The translations under genes were made by a program, and so were the position numbers. A stretch of DNA of 64,000 bases, taken from Saccharothrix carnea (GTDB taxonomy: Bacteria; Actinomycetota; Actinomycetes; Mycobacteriales; Pseudonocardiaceae). The number at the start of each line of letters is the position of its first letter. The stretch's first letter is position 1. Below are positions 25,792 to 34,107 of this stretch, one piece after another. Under the pieces are notes generated by a model. It searched no databases and had not been told where the DNA came from. It worked only from the letters and a program-made list of their open reading frames with translations. Where the stretch lies: the NCBI RefSeq assembly GCF_003014735.1, contig NZ_PYAX01000012.1, positions 153,222 through 217,221 on the forward strand. Reading direction: 5' to 3'.

Positions 25792-26036
25792 CCCGACCGG
25801 ACATGACCATCGAAGCACTCAAGCGCATCCTCCGCGAGGGCGCGGGCGCCGACGAGGGCGTCGACCTCGACGCGGACATCCTCGACGTCGAGTTCGCCGA
25901 ACTCGGCTACGACTCGCTGGCCATGCTGGAGACGGCGAGCCGGATCGAGCGCGAGTACGGCATCAAGCTGGAGGACGAGACGACCGCCGCCGCCCGGACG
26001 CCGCGCGCACTGCTCGCGGTCGTCAACTCGCGGTGA
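25788..26036 (+). CDS. Type II PKS acyl carrier protein
   Basis: 82 residues, usual ACP size. The phosphopantetheine Ser is Ser43 in ELGYDSLAMLET, the type II PKS ACP form of the motif. The acidic N-terminal half and four-helix pattern fit. Its ATG overlaps the CLF stop. It holds the growing chain for the KS-CLF pair and the downstream ketoreductase and cyclases. No malonyl transferase gene lies in the window, so loading presumably uses FabD of primary metabolism. Confidence 0.95.
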   Translation: MTRPDMTIEALKRILREGAGADEGVDLDADILDVEFAELGYDSLAMLETASRIEREYGIKLEDETTAAARTPRALLAVVNSR

Positions 26037-26070
26037 GCGGCCCGGGCGGTCGTCGAGGGGGTGGGCGCGG

Positions 26071-27777
26071 GTGACGGCCGTGGCCCACCGGGGCGTCGAC
26101 CGGGACGAGGGAGTCCGGTGGGTGGTGTGCCCCGGCTGCCGGACCCTGCTGTACGTCCGGCGCCTGGCGCGCGACCTGCGGGTGTGCCCGGACTGCGGGC
26201 ACCACCACCGGCTCACCGCCCGTGCCCGTGTCGCGCAGCTCTTCGACGACGGCGTGGAGGTCCTCGACATCGGCGCGCGGACGGTGGACGTGCTGGGGTT
26301 CACCGACACCACGCCCTACCCGGCGCGGCTGGCCGCGGCGCGGGCGGCGACCGGGCTGGACGAGGCGGTGGTGCTGGCGTCGGGCACGCTCGACGGGCAC
26401 CCCGTGGTCGCGGCGGTGATGGACTTCCGCTTCCTGGGCGGCAGCCTGGGCACCGCGGTCGGCGAGCTCGTCACCCGGGCCGCCGAACTGGCGCTGGCGC
26501 GGCGCGTGCCGCTGCTGCTGGTGTGCGCGTCCGGCGGTGCGCGGATGCAGGAGGGCGTGCTGTCCCTCATGCAGATGGCCAAGACCGCTGCCGCGCTCGG
26601 CGAGCTGGACGAGGCGGGCGTGCTGACGGTCTCGCTGGTCACCGACCCGACCTACGGTGGCGTGGCCGCGTCGTTCGCGACCCTGTGCGACGTGATCGTG
26701 GCCGAGCCGGGCGCGCGGCTGGGGTTCGCGGGCAGGCGGGTCATCGAGCAGACCATCCGCGAGACCCTGCCCGACGACTTCCAGACCGCCGAGTACCTGC
26801 TGGCGCACGGCCTGGTCGACGTGATCACCCCGCGTGCGGCGCTGCGGACCACCCTGAGCCGCGTGCTGGCCGCCGCGCGCACCACCCCGCCGGACGCGCC
26901 GGACGTGCCGGACGTGCCGGACGGGGTGGTGCGTGATCACCGCCTGCTGCCCGAGGTCGAGGCGTGGGACGCGGTGCGGCGCGCTCGTGAGCTCGGGCGG
27001 CCGACCACCTTGGACTACCTGGCGCTGGCCTTCGACGACTTCCAGGAACTGCGCGGCGACCGCCTCGGCGAGGACTGCCCGGCGGTGGTCGGCGGCATCG
27101 CGCGGCTGGCCGGCGCGCCGGTCGTGGTCGTCGGCCACCAGAAGGGCCGCACCGCCGAGGAGATGGCCGCCCGCGACTACGGGATGCCCACGCCCGCCGG
27201 GTACCGCAAGGCCGCCCGGTTGATGCGGTTGGCGGCCAAGCTGGGCCTGCCCGTCGTCACCCTGGTCGACACACCCGGCGCGCACCCCGGCAGGGCGGCG
27301 GAGGAACGCGGCCAGGCCGTCGCGGTCGCCGAGAGCATCCGCCTCATGGCGCGCCTGCCCGTGCCCGTGGTCACGGTGGTGACCGGTGAGGGCGGCAGCG
27401 GCGGAGCGCTCGCGCTGGCCGTGGCCAACGAGGTGCTGATCGGCTCCAACGGCGTCTACTCGGTGATCAGCCCGGAAGGCTGCGCCGCGATCCTGTGGCG
27501 CGACCGGCGGATGGCACCGGCCGCGGCCCGCGCCCTGCGCCTGGACGCGGCGAACCTGCTCCGCCTCGGCGTCGTGGACGGCGTCGTGCCCGAACCCGAG
27601 GGCGGCAGCGGGCACGACCACGTGCTGGCCGGGCAGCGGCTGCGGGACGCGCTCGTCGCGGCCCTGCGCCGGCTGTCCGGGATGACCGGCGACCGGCTCG
27701 TCGCGGCCAGGCGCGCCCGGTTCCGCGCGTTCGGCGCGACCTCGACCGACCACGACGACAGGGGTGAGCAGCGGTGA
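26071..27777 (+). CDS. Fused acetyl-CoA carboxylase carboxyltransferase (AccD-AccA)
   Basis: 568 residues. The N-terminal half resembles bacterial AccD, with the four-Cys zinc ribbon CPGC...CPDC (about residues 21-44) and a crotonase-fold carboxyltransferase core (GARMQEGVLSLMQMAKTAAA). A Pro/Asp linker near 270-285 leads to an AccA-like half (VVVVGHQKGRTAEE, TLVDTPGAHPGRAAEERGQA, GEGGSGGALALAVANEVL). E. coli-type AccA and AccD are separate; the fusion occurs in some actinomycete aromatic clusters. With the next two genes it should make malonyl-CoA locally for the PKS. The GTG start has GAGGGGG about 10 bases upstream, and the stop overlaps the BCCP start. Confidence 0.9.
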   Translation: MTAVAHRGVDRDEGVRWVVCPGCRTLLYVRRLARDLRVCPDCGHHHRLTARARVAQLFDDGVEVLDIGARTVDVLGFTDTTPYPARLAAARAATGLDEAVVLASGTLDGHPVVAAVMDFRFLGGSLGTAVGELVTRAAELALARRVPLLLVCASGGARMQEGVLSLMQMAKTAAALGELDEAGVLTVSLVTDPTYGGVAASFATLCDVIVAEPGARLGFAGRRVIEQTIRETLPDDFQTAEYLLAHGLVDVITPRAALRTTLSRVLAAARTTPPDAPDVPDVPDGVVRDHRLLPEVEAWDAVRRARELGRPTTLDYLALAFDDFQELRGDRLGEDCPAVVGGIARLAGAPVVVVGHQKGRTAEEMAARDYGMPTPAGYRKAARLMRLAAKLGLPVVTLVDTPGAHPGRAAEERGQAVAVAESIRLMARLPVPVVTVVTGEGGSGGALALAVANEVLIGSNGVYSVISPEGCAAILWRDRRMAPAAARALRLDAANLLRLGVVDGVVPEPEGGSGHDHVLAGQRLRDALVAALRRLSGMTGDRLVAARRARFRAFGATSTDHDDRGEQR

Positions 27778-28280
27778 CCAAGAGCCTGGTGAACCACCTC
27801 GGCCACGACTTCGACGGCGACCTGCCGCACGACGTCACCCGCACCGAACCTCCGGGTGAGCTGCTGGAACGGCTGCGCGACAGCGCCGTGCGCCTCATCG
27901 CGCAGCTGCCCACCCAGCCCGCGGTGCTGCGGATGCGCGCGGGGGAGGTGTCCGTCGAGGTCGAGTGGGCGACCCCCGACCAGCCGACCGGGCAGGCACC
28001 CGGCCCGCCACCGGCGGTGCCGCCGGACCGACCGGTCGCCGCGACCACGCTCGACGCGGCCATGGTCGGCGTCTTCTACCGGGGACCGCACCCCGGCGCG
28101 GCGCCGTTCACCGACGTCGGCGACACCGTCGAGGTGGGCACCCAGATCGGGATCATCGAGGCGATGAAGCTCATGATCCCGGTCGAGGCCGACCGCGCCG
28201 GGACCGTCACCGCCGTGCTCAAGGCAGACGGCGAGCCGGTCGAGTACGGCGAGCCGCTGTTCGCGCTGGACGCGGGCTGA
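27774..28280 (+). CDS. accB: Biotin carboxyl carrier protein of the cluster carboxylase
   Basis: 168 residues. The C-terminal ~80 residues form the biotinyl domain, with the biotin-accepting Lys in IIEAMKLMIPVEAD and the preceding FYRGPHPGAAPFTDVGDTV. A Pro-rich linker separates it from an N-terminal helical part with a WPPG-free, atypical lead (VNHLGHDFDGDLPHDVTRT). It carries carboxybiotin from the biotin carboxylase to the fused carboxyltransferase. It starts with GTG overlapping the upstream stop, in the same operon as the PKS core. Confidence 0.92.
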   Translation: MTKSLVNHLGHDFDGDLPHDVTRTEPPGELLERLRDSAVRLIAQLPTQPAVLRMRAGEVSVEVEWATPDQPTGQAPGPPPAVPPDRPVAATTLDAAMVGVFYRGPHPGAAPFTDVGDTVEVGTQIGIIEAMKLMIPVEADRAGTVTAVLKADGEPVEYGEPLFALDAG

Positions 28281-28290
28281 GGGGCGCGGC

Positions 28291-29661
28291 GTGTTCACCA
28301 AGGTGCTCATCGCCAACCGGGGCGAGATCGCGGTGCGCGTGGCGCGCACGTGCCGGGAGATGGGCATCGGCGTGGTCGCGGTGTACTCCACGGAGGACCG
28401 CGACTCGGCCGTGGTCCGGCTCGCCGACGAGTCCGTCCACATCGGACCGGGACCGGCCAGGCGCAGCTACCTCAACATCCCGGCGGTGGTCGAGGCGGCG
28501 CTGCGCACCGGCGCGGACGCCGTGCACCCCGGCTACGGCTTCCTGTCCGAGGACCCCGACTTCGCGGAGGTGTGCGTCGACAACGGGCTGGTGTTCGTCG
28601 GCCCGCCCGCCGACGTCATCGCCAACCTCGGCGACAAGGCCGCAGCCCGCGTGCTGATGGCCGAGGCCGGTGTCCCGGTGCTGCCGGGCAGCACCGGGCC
28701 GCTGCGCACCGCCGAGGAGGCGCTGGGCGTCGCGGACGCCATCGGCTACCCCGTGATCGTCAAAGCCGTCGCGGGCGGTGGCGGTCGCGGTATGCGCGTG
28801 GTGCCCGACCGCGGCTCGTTCACCCGCGCGTACACCGAGACCAAGGCGCAGGCGCAGATGCTGTTCGGCGACGGGCGGGTCTACGTCGAGCGGTACCTGC
28901 CCGACGCGCGCCACATCGAGGTGCAGGTGCTGGCCGACCGGTACGGCAACGTCGTCCACCTCGGCGAACGGGACTGCTCGGTGCAGCGGCGGCACCAGAA
29001 GCTGCTGGAGGAGAGCCCGGCGTCCCGGCTCGACGCCGGGCTGGTCGAGAAGATGGGTGCGGCGGCCGTGCGCGGCGCGCGGTGGGCGGGTTACGTCGGC
29101 GCGGGCACCATCGAGTTCCTGGTCGGCCCGGACGGCGGGTTCCACTTCATGGAGGCCAACTGCCGCATCCAGGTCGAGCACCCGGTCACCGAGGCGGTCA
29201 CCGGCGTGGACCTGGTCGCCGAGCAGTTCCGGATCGCCGCGGGCGAGCCGCTGTCGCTGCGCCAGCGGGACGTGGTGGCGCGCGGCGCGGCCATCGAGTG
29301 CCGCGTCAACGTGGAGGACCCCGAACGCGGGTTCGTGCCGACGCCCGGCGTGCTGGACGAGTTCGTGCCGTCCGGCGGCCCGTTCGTGCGCGTGGACACC
29401 CACGGCTACGCCGGTTACCGCGTCCCCGCGGCCTACGACTCGCTGCTGGCCAAGCTCGTGGTGTGGGCGCCCGATCGCGCACAGGCGGTGGACCGGATGG
29501 ACCGCGCGCTGGCCGAGTTCCGCGTGGCGGGCCGCGGCGTGCGCACCACCTTGGAGTTCCTGCGCCACCTCACCCGTCATCCCGAGTTCCGGGCAGGCGG
29601 CTACGACACGACGTTCGTCGAGCGGGTGCTCGCCGAACGCGCCCAGGACCACACGGAGTAG
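28291..29661 (+). CDS. accC: Biotin carboxylase subunit
   Basis: 456 residues, the family's usual size. ATP-grasp features: KVLIANRGEIAVRVARTC, VHPGYGFLSEDPDF, KAVAGGGGRGMRVV (glycine loop), DCSVQRRHQKLLEESP and the catalytic ANCRIQVEHPVTEAVTG, where the usual EMNTRIQVEHPVTE is changed to EANCRIQVEHPVTE. The Arg, Gln, Val, Glu and His of the active site are kept. It carboxylates biotin on the BCCP encoded just upstream using ATP and bicarbonate. The presence of a complete carboxylase inside the PKS operon implies dedicated malonyl-CoA supply. Confidence 0.94.
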   Translation: MFTKVLIANRGEIAVRVARTCREMGIGVVAVYSTEDRDSAVVRLADESVHIGPGPARRSYLNIPAVVEAALRTGADAVHPGYGFLSEDPDFAEVCVDNGLVFVGPPADVIANLGDKAAARVLMAEAGVPVLPGSTGPLRTAEEALGVADAIGYPVIVKAVAGGGGRGMRVVPDRGSFTRAYTETKAQAQMLFGDGRVYVERYLPDARHIEVQVLADRYGNVVHLGERDCSVQRRHQKLLEESPASRLDAGLVEKMGAAAVRGARWAGYVGAGTIEFLVGPDGGFHFMEANCRIQVEHPVTEAVTGVDLVAEQFRIAAGEPLSLRQRDVVARGAAIECRVNVEDPERGFVPTPGVLDEFVPSGGPFVRVDTHGYAGYRVPAAYDSLLAKLVVWAPDRAQAVDRMDRALAEFRVAGRGVRTTLEFLRHLTRHPEFRAGGYDTTFVERVLAERAQDHTE

Positions 29662-29669
29662 GGGAGCAC

Positions 29670-30455
29670 ATGTCCGAGCAGAACGGCCGGGTCGCCCTCG
29701 TCACCGGGGCCACCAGCGGCATCGGCCTCGCCATCACCAGGACCCTGGCCGAGCAGGGCAAGAAGGTCTTCATCTGCGCGCGCAGCGCCGACAGCGTCGC
29801 GGACACCGTGAAGCAGTTCCAGGACGAGGGCCTGGAAGTGTCCGGGACGACGTGCGACGTGGGCTCGCCCGAGCAGGTGCGGGCGTTCGTCACCGCCGCC
29901 GTGGACCGCTACGGCCCGGTGGACGTCCTGGTCAACAACGCGGGCCGCAGCGGCGGCGGCGTCACCGCCGACATCGCGGACGACCTGTGGTTCGAGGTCA
30001 TCAACACCAACCTCAACAGCGTCTTCCTCACCACCCGGGACGTGCTGTCGGTCGGCGGCATGCGGGAGCGGGCGTGGGGCCGGATCGTCAACATCGCCTC
30101 CACCGCGGGCAAGCAGGGCGTCGTGCTGGGCGCGCCGTACTCGGCGTCCAAGCACGGCGTGGTCGGCTTCACCAAGGCCCTGGGCAACGAGCTGGGCAAG
30201 TCCGGCATCACGGTCAACGCGGTGTGCCCAGGTTACGTGGAGACGCCGATGGCGCAACGCGTCCGGCAGGGCTACGCCGCCGCGTGGAGCACCACCGAGG
30301 ACGAGGTCCTGGACCGGTTCCAGGCCAAGATCCCGCTCGGCCGCTACTCGACGCCCGAGGAGGTCGCCGGGATGGTCGGCTACCTCGTCTCCGACACCGC
30401 GGGCTCGATCACCGCCCAGGCGATCAACGTCTGCGGCGGCCTCGGCAACTTCTGA
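29670..30455 (+). CDS. C-9 ketoreductase of aromatic polyketide (ActIII-like SDR)
   Basis: 261 residues. SDR motifs: TGATSGIG (cofactor), NNAGRSGGG and Ser/Tyr/Lys in NIASTAGKQGVV and PYSASKHGVVGFTK. The PGG-type motif that sets ActIII substrate facing is SGG here, and the ICARSA stretch suits NADPH. The C-terminus (TAQAINVCGGLGNF) is almost that of ActIII. The enzyme reduces the C-9 ketone of the nascent chain, which directs C7-C12 first-ring closure by the ActVII-like aromatase downstream. The ATG has GGGGAG ahead and follows the carboxylase by 8 bases. Confidence 0.95.
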   Translation: MSEQNGRVALVTGATSGIGLAITRTLAEQGKKVFICARSADSVADTVKQFQDEGLEVSGTTCDVGSPEQVRAFVTAAVDRYGPVDVLVNNAGRSGGGVTADIADDLWFEVINTNLNSVFLTTRDVLSVGGMRERAWGRIVNIASTAGKQGVVLGAPYSASKHGVVGFTKALGNELGKSGITVNAVCPGYVETPMAQRVRQGYAAAWSTTEDEVLDRFQAKIPLGRYSTPEEVAGMVGYLVSDTAGSITAQAINVCGGLGNF

Positions 30456-30493
30456 CCCACCACCCCACCCCTCTTCCGACGAAGGAGTCGAGC

Positions 30494-31435
30494 ATGTCCC
30501 AGCCGGTCGCGCGCGAGGTGGAGCACGAGATCAAGGTGCACGCGCCCGCGGAGGAGGTCTACCGGCTGATCGCCGAGGTGGCGAACTGGCCGCAGCTCTT
30601 CCCGCCCAGCGTGCACGTCGAGCACCTGGAACGCGGTGACGCCCACGAGCGCATCCGCATCTGGGCGACCGCCAACGGCGAGGCCAAGACCTGGACCTCG
30701 CGCCGCGAGCTGGACCCCGCGGCGCTGCGCGTCGACTTCCGCCAGGAGGTCTCGCAGGCACCGGTCGCCTCGATGGGCGGCGCGTGGCTGGTCGAGCCGC
30801 TCTCCGGCGACGAGTGCCGGGTGCGGCTGCTGCACGACTACCGGGCGGTCGACGACGACCCGGAGCGGCTGGCCTGGATCGACCAGGCGGTCGACCGCAA
30901 CAGCACGTCGGAACTGGCGGCCATGAAGGCCAACGCCGAGCTGGCCTCCGCCGGCCTGCTGACCACGTTCGACGACACGGTGCGCATCGAGGGCTCGGCG
31001 GAGGACGCCTACGACTTCATCAACGAGGCCGCGCTCTGGCAGGAACGGCTGCCGCACGTGGCGCGCGTGTCGTTGCAGGAGGACACGCCCGGCCTCCAGG
31101 TCCTGGAGATGGACACCCGCACGAAGGACGGCTCGGTGCACACCACCAAGTCCGTGCGCGTGTGCCTGCCGCACCGGCGGATCGTCTACAAGCAGGTCGT
31201 GCTGCCCGCCCTGATGACCCTGCACACCGGGCACTGGCTGTTCGAACCCGATGGTGACGGCGTGGTGGTCACCTCGCGGCACACCGTGGCGATCAACGAG
31301 GCCAACATCGCCAAGGTGCTCGGCGAGGACGCCGACCTCGACCGGGCGCGGGCGTTCGTGCGCACCGCGCTGAGCACGAACAGCCTGGCGACCCTCGGCC
31401 ACGCCAAGGACTACGCCGAGAGCAGGCGGCGCTGA
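30494..31435 (+). CDS. First-ring didomain aromatase/cyclase (ActVII-like)
   Basis: 313 residues with two SRPBCC domains. The N-terminal domain contains EVYRLIAEVANWPQLFPPSV, VEHLERGD, TWTSRRELDP and ASMGGAWLVEP; the C-terminal domain has LWQERLPHVARVSLQEDTPG and EMDTRTKDGSVHTTKSVRVC. This agrees with ActVII along its length as I recall it. Such enzymes catalyse C7-C12 aldol closure and dehydration of C9-reduced chains of 16 to 20 carbons. GAAGGAG lies 9 bases before the ATG. Its stop overlaps the hydroxylase start (TGATG). Confidence 0.93.
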   Translation: MSQPVAREVEHEIKVHAPAEEVYRLIAEVANWPQLFPPSVHVEHLERGDAHERIRIWATANGEAKTWTSRRELDPAALRVDFRQEVSQAPVASMGGAWLVEPLSGDECRVRLLHDYRAVDDDPERLAWIDQAVDRNSTSELAAMKANAELASAGLLTTFDDTVRIEGSAEDAYDFINEAALWQERLPHVARVSLQEDTPGLQVLEMDTRTKDGSVHTTKSVRVCLPHRRIVYKQVVLPALMTLHTGHWLFEPDGDGVVVTSRHTVAINEANIAKVLGEDADLDRARAFVRTALSTNSLATLGHAKDYAESRRR

Positions 31436-32526
31436 TGGCACCCCTGCCGGTGGCGGACCTCACCGCGCTGGCCGCCGGGCACGCCGACCGCGCCGACACC
31501 GACCGGGTGTTGAGCCCCGAGGTGGTCAAGGCGCTGGCCGCCGCCGGGTTCGGCAGGCACTTCACGCCCGCGCGGTGGGGTGGCGCGGACGGCACGCTCA
31601 CCGAGCTGCTGGACGCCGTGTCCGAGGTCGCCGAGGGGTGCGCGGCCACCGCCTGGTGCGCCTCGCTCACCGCGGGCGCCGCCCGGATGGGCGCGTACCT
31701 GCCGGAACAGGGCCAGCGGGACCTGTGGGACGACGGGCCGGACGTCCTGGTCGCCGGTGCGCTGATCCCGCACGGCCGGGTCGAGCCGACCCCCGGCGGC
31801 TGGCGCCTCACCGGCCGGTGGGACGTCACCAGCGGCGTCGACTTCGCCGACTGGGCCCTCGTCTGCGCGACCGGCGAGGACGACAGCCCGTGGTTCTTCG
31901 CCGTGCCCCGCACGGACTTCGAGGTCCTCGACACGTGGTTCCCGGTGGGTATGCGGGGCACCGGCAGCAACACGCTCGTCCTGGACGACGTGCGCGTGCC
32001 GGCGCACCGCGGCTTCCCCCGCGAGCGGATGCTGCACGGCCGTCCGACAGGCTCGACGGCCCGCTGCCACACCGCGCCGCTGCGCGTGGTCAGCGGAGTG
32101 CTGTTCGCGGCGCCGGCGATCGGCGCGGTCCGCGGCGCACTGGCCGACTGGACCCGGGACACCGCCGCACGCACCCTCCCGCCGGACCGCGCCCGCTCGA
32201 CGCGCATCGCCCTGGCCCGCACCGCCGCCGCCGTGGACGCCGCCGACCTCCTGCTGCGCCGTGCGGCCGGAGTCGCCGACCGCGGTGCGACCCCCGAGGA
32301 GGCCGTGCGCAACCCCCGTGACTGCGCCTTCGCCGTCGACCTGCTCGTGGACGCGGTGGAACGGCTCTTCCGCGCCGCCGGATCACGGGGCCAGCGCGGC
32401 GTCGTCTCGCGCGCGTGGCGGGACGTGCACAGCCTCGCGGGCCACGTGGCCCTCCAGTTCGACACCGCGGGCGCCGCCTACGGCGACCACGCGCTCGACC
32501 GACCAGCGGAAGGAACGACCGCATGA
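31435..32526 (+). CDS. Acyl-CoA dehydrogenase-fold flavin hydroxylase (ActVA-ORF5-like)
   Basis: 363 residues of acyl-CoA dehydrogenase/FadE fold, as in group D flavin monooxygenases (HpaB, ActVA-5). Markers: a FTPARWGGADGTLTELLDAV N-terminal helix bundle, GCAATAWCASLTAG, a middle beta domain (GRWDVTSGVDFADWALV), the V/GMRGTGSNTLVLDDVRVP flavin region, and the C-terminal R-D-V-H-S helix. It would use reduced FMN supplied by the flavin reductase at 37786-38367 to hydroxylate the aromatic core and help form the quinone, as ActVA-5 and ActVB do in actinorhodin. Substrate position is not deducible. Confidence 0.85.
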   Translation: MAPLPVADLTALAAGHADRADTDRVLSPEVVKALAAAGFGRHFTPARWGGADGTLTELLDAVSEVAEGCAATAWCASLTAGAARMGAYLPEQGQRDLWDDGPDVLVAGALIPHGRVEPTPGGWRLTGRWDVTSGVDFADWALVCATGEDDSPWFFAVPRTDFEVLDTWFPVGMRGTGSNTLVLDDVRVPAHRGFPRERMLHGRPTGSTARCHTAPLRVVSGVLFAAPAIGAVRGALADWTRDTAARTLPPDRARSTRIALARTAAAVDAADLLLRRAAGVADRGATPEEAVRNPRDCAFAVDLLVDAVERLFRAAGSRGQRGVVSRAWRDVHSLAGHVALQFDTAGAAYGDHALDRPAEGTTA

Positions 32527-32966
32527 CCCGGGCACCACTGGACGTGGAGACCTCCGTCCCCGCCGAGCTGTACGCCGACGTGCAGCAGTTCTACGCCTGG
32601 CAGATGGGCCTGCTCGACGACGGCAAGCCCGACGAGTGGGCCGACACGTTCACCGTCGACGCGGTGTTCGGCGAACCCGGCAAGGCGGGCGGCTTCAGCG
32701 GCCGGGAGGCGATCCGGGCCTCGGTGCGCGAACGCGCCGAGCGGCTGGCCGCCGAGGGCGTGGTGATCCGCCACTGGTTCTCGATGCTGGTCGTGCGCCC
32801 GCAGCCGGACGGCACGCTGCGCACCCGCAACTACGCGCTGACCCTGGCCACCCCGCGGGGCGGCGCGCTCACCGTGCGCGGCCACGCCGTCTGCCACGAC
32901 CACCTGGTGCCGGACGGCGACCGCCTGCTGGTGGCGCACCGGCTGATCCTCCCCGATGGCCGATGA
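32523..32966 (+). CDS. SnoaL-like (NTF2-fold) protein, copy 2
   Basis: 147 residues; the ATG overlaps the hydroxylase stop. It is paralogous to copies 1 and 3: DVQQFYAWQMGLLDDGKPDE, then WADTFTVDAVFGEPG, EAIRASVRERAERLA, VIRHWFSMLV and HAVCHDHLVPDGDRLLVAHR. The conserved D-x-W-A-x-x-F-T-x-D-A segment forms the pocket in this fold. Placement directly after the hydroxylase suggests it works on an oxygenated or ring-closing intermediate; its reaction is not readable. Confidence 0.8.
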   Translation: MTRAPLDVETSVPAELYADVQQFYAWQMGLLDDGKPDEWADTFTVDAVFGEPGKAGGFSGREAIRASVRERAERLAAEGVVIRHWFSMLVVRPQPDGTLRTRNYALTLATPRGGALTVRGHAVCHDHLVPDGDRLLVAHRLILPDGR

Positions 32967-33042
32967 CCCGCCGGCCGACACACCGGCTGACCCGCCGGAT
33001 GGCCCGCCCGGTGGCACCCGACCGACGAGTACGGAGTGGACG

Positions 33043-34107
33043 ATGAAGTTCGGCGTCGTGTTCTTCCCGACCGTGGGACCGGAGGACAAACCGGCCCACC
33101 AGTACTTCGACGAGTGCCTGCGGCTGGTCGACCTGGCCGAGGAACTCGGCTACGACCACGTGAAGATGGTGGAGCACTACTTCTTCGCCTACGGCGGCTA
33201 CAGCCCCGACCCGGTGACGTTCCTGGCCGCCGCCGCGGGCCGCACCAAGCGCTTGCGCCTGGGCACCAGCGCGACCATCCCGGCGTTCGTGCACCCGGTG
33301 AAGCTCGCGGGCAAGCTCGCCATGCTCGACAACATCTCGCACGGCCGGGTGGACGCGGCGTTCGGCCGCGCGTTCCTGCCGGACGAGTTCAAGGCGTTCG
33401 GCATCCCGATGGACGAGAGCCGGGACCGCTTCGTCGAGGGCGTCGAGGCGGTGAAGCTGTTGTGGACCACGGAGGACGCCGAGTGGAAGGGCACCTTCCA
33501 CGAGTTCGGCCCGGTCACCCTCCTGCCCCGGCCGGTGCAGCGCCCCCACCCGCCGGTGTTCGTCACCTCGGCCCGCAGCGTCGACTCCGTGGTGGCCGCG
33601 GCCCGCGCGGGCCACCACCTGCAGACCGTGCCCAACGCGATGACCGTGGACGAGTTGCGGGAACGCGTCACGGTCTTCCGCCGCGAGTGGGCCGCCGCCG
33701 GCCACGACCGGCCCGGCCAGATCCACCTCACCTTCCCGTGCGTGGTCGCCGAGGACGAGGGGGAGGCCATCGCGCGGGGTCGGCTGGACGAGGAGCGCAA
33801 CACCGTCGCCATCAGCCAGGCCGTGCGCGCCTGGCAGGACACCACCAGCACCGCCTACCCCGGCTACGAGAAGCTCGCCGACATCGGCAAGCGCGACCTG
33901 TTCGACCAGAAGCTGGCCGACGACAAGCTGCTGATCGGCACACCCGACCAGGTGGCGGCCCAACTGCGGTCGATCGCCGACCTCTACGGCGACGACCTGA
34001 CCCTGAGCCTGGGCATCCACTCCGGCCACCTCCCGGTCGAGCAGGCGGAAACCACCCTCCGCCTGCTCGCCGACCGGGTCATCCCACACCTGAGGCGGGA
34101 ACCGTGA
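33043..34107 (+). CDS. Luciferase-like (LLM) flavin/F420-dependent oxidoreductase
   Basis: 354 residues from an ATG with CGGAGTG upstream; an in-frame ATG at 32956 would overlap the previous gene. Bacterial luciferase TIM-barrel hallmarks: FGVVFFPTV, AEELGYDHVKMVEHYFFAYG, LGTSATIPAFVHPVKLAGKL, MLDNISHGRVDAAFGRAFLP and ESRDRFVEGVEAVKLLW. Members use FMNH2 or F420 for oxygenation or reduction. In this position it may install or adjust an oxygen on the core, cooperating with the ActVA-5-like enzyme. Its stop overlaps the dehydrogenase start. Confidence 0.85.
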   Translation: MKFGVVFFPTVGPEDKPAHQYFDECLRLVDLAEELGYDHVKMVEHYFFAYGGYSPDPVTFLAAAAGRTKRLRLGTSATIPAFVHPVKLAGKLAMLDNISHGRVDAAFGRAFLPDEFKAFGIPMDESRDRFVEGVEAVKLLWTTEDAEWKGTFHEFGPVTLLPRPVQRPHPPVFVTSARSVDSVVAAARAGHHLQTVPNAMTVDELRERVTVFRREWAAAGHDRPGQIHLTFPCVVAEDEGEAIARGRLDEERNTVAISQAVRAWQDTTSTAYPGYEKLADIGKRDLFDQKLADDKLLIGTPDQVAAQLRSIADLYGDDLTLSLGIHSGHLPVEQAETTLRLLADRVIPHLRREP

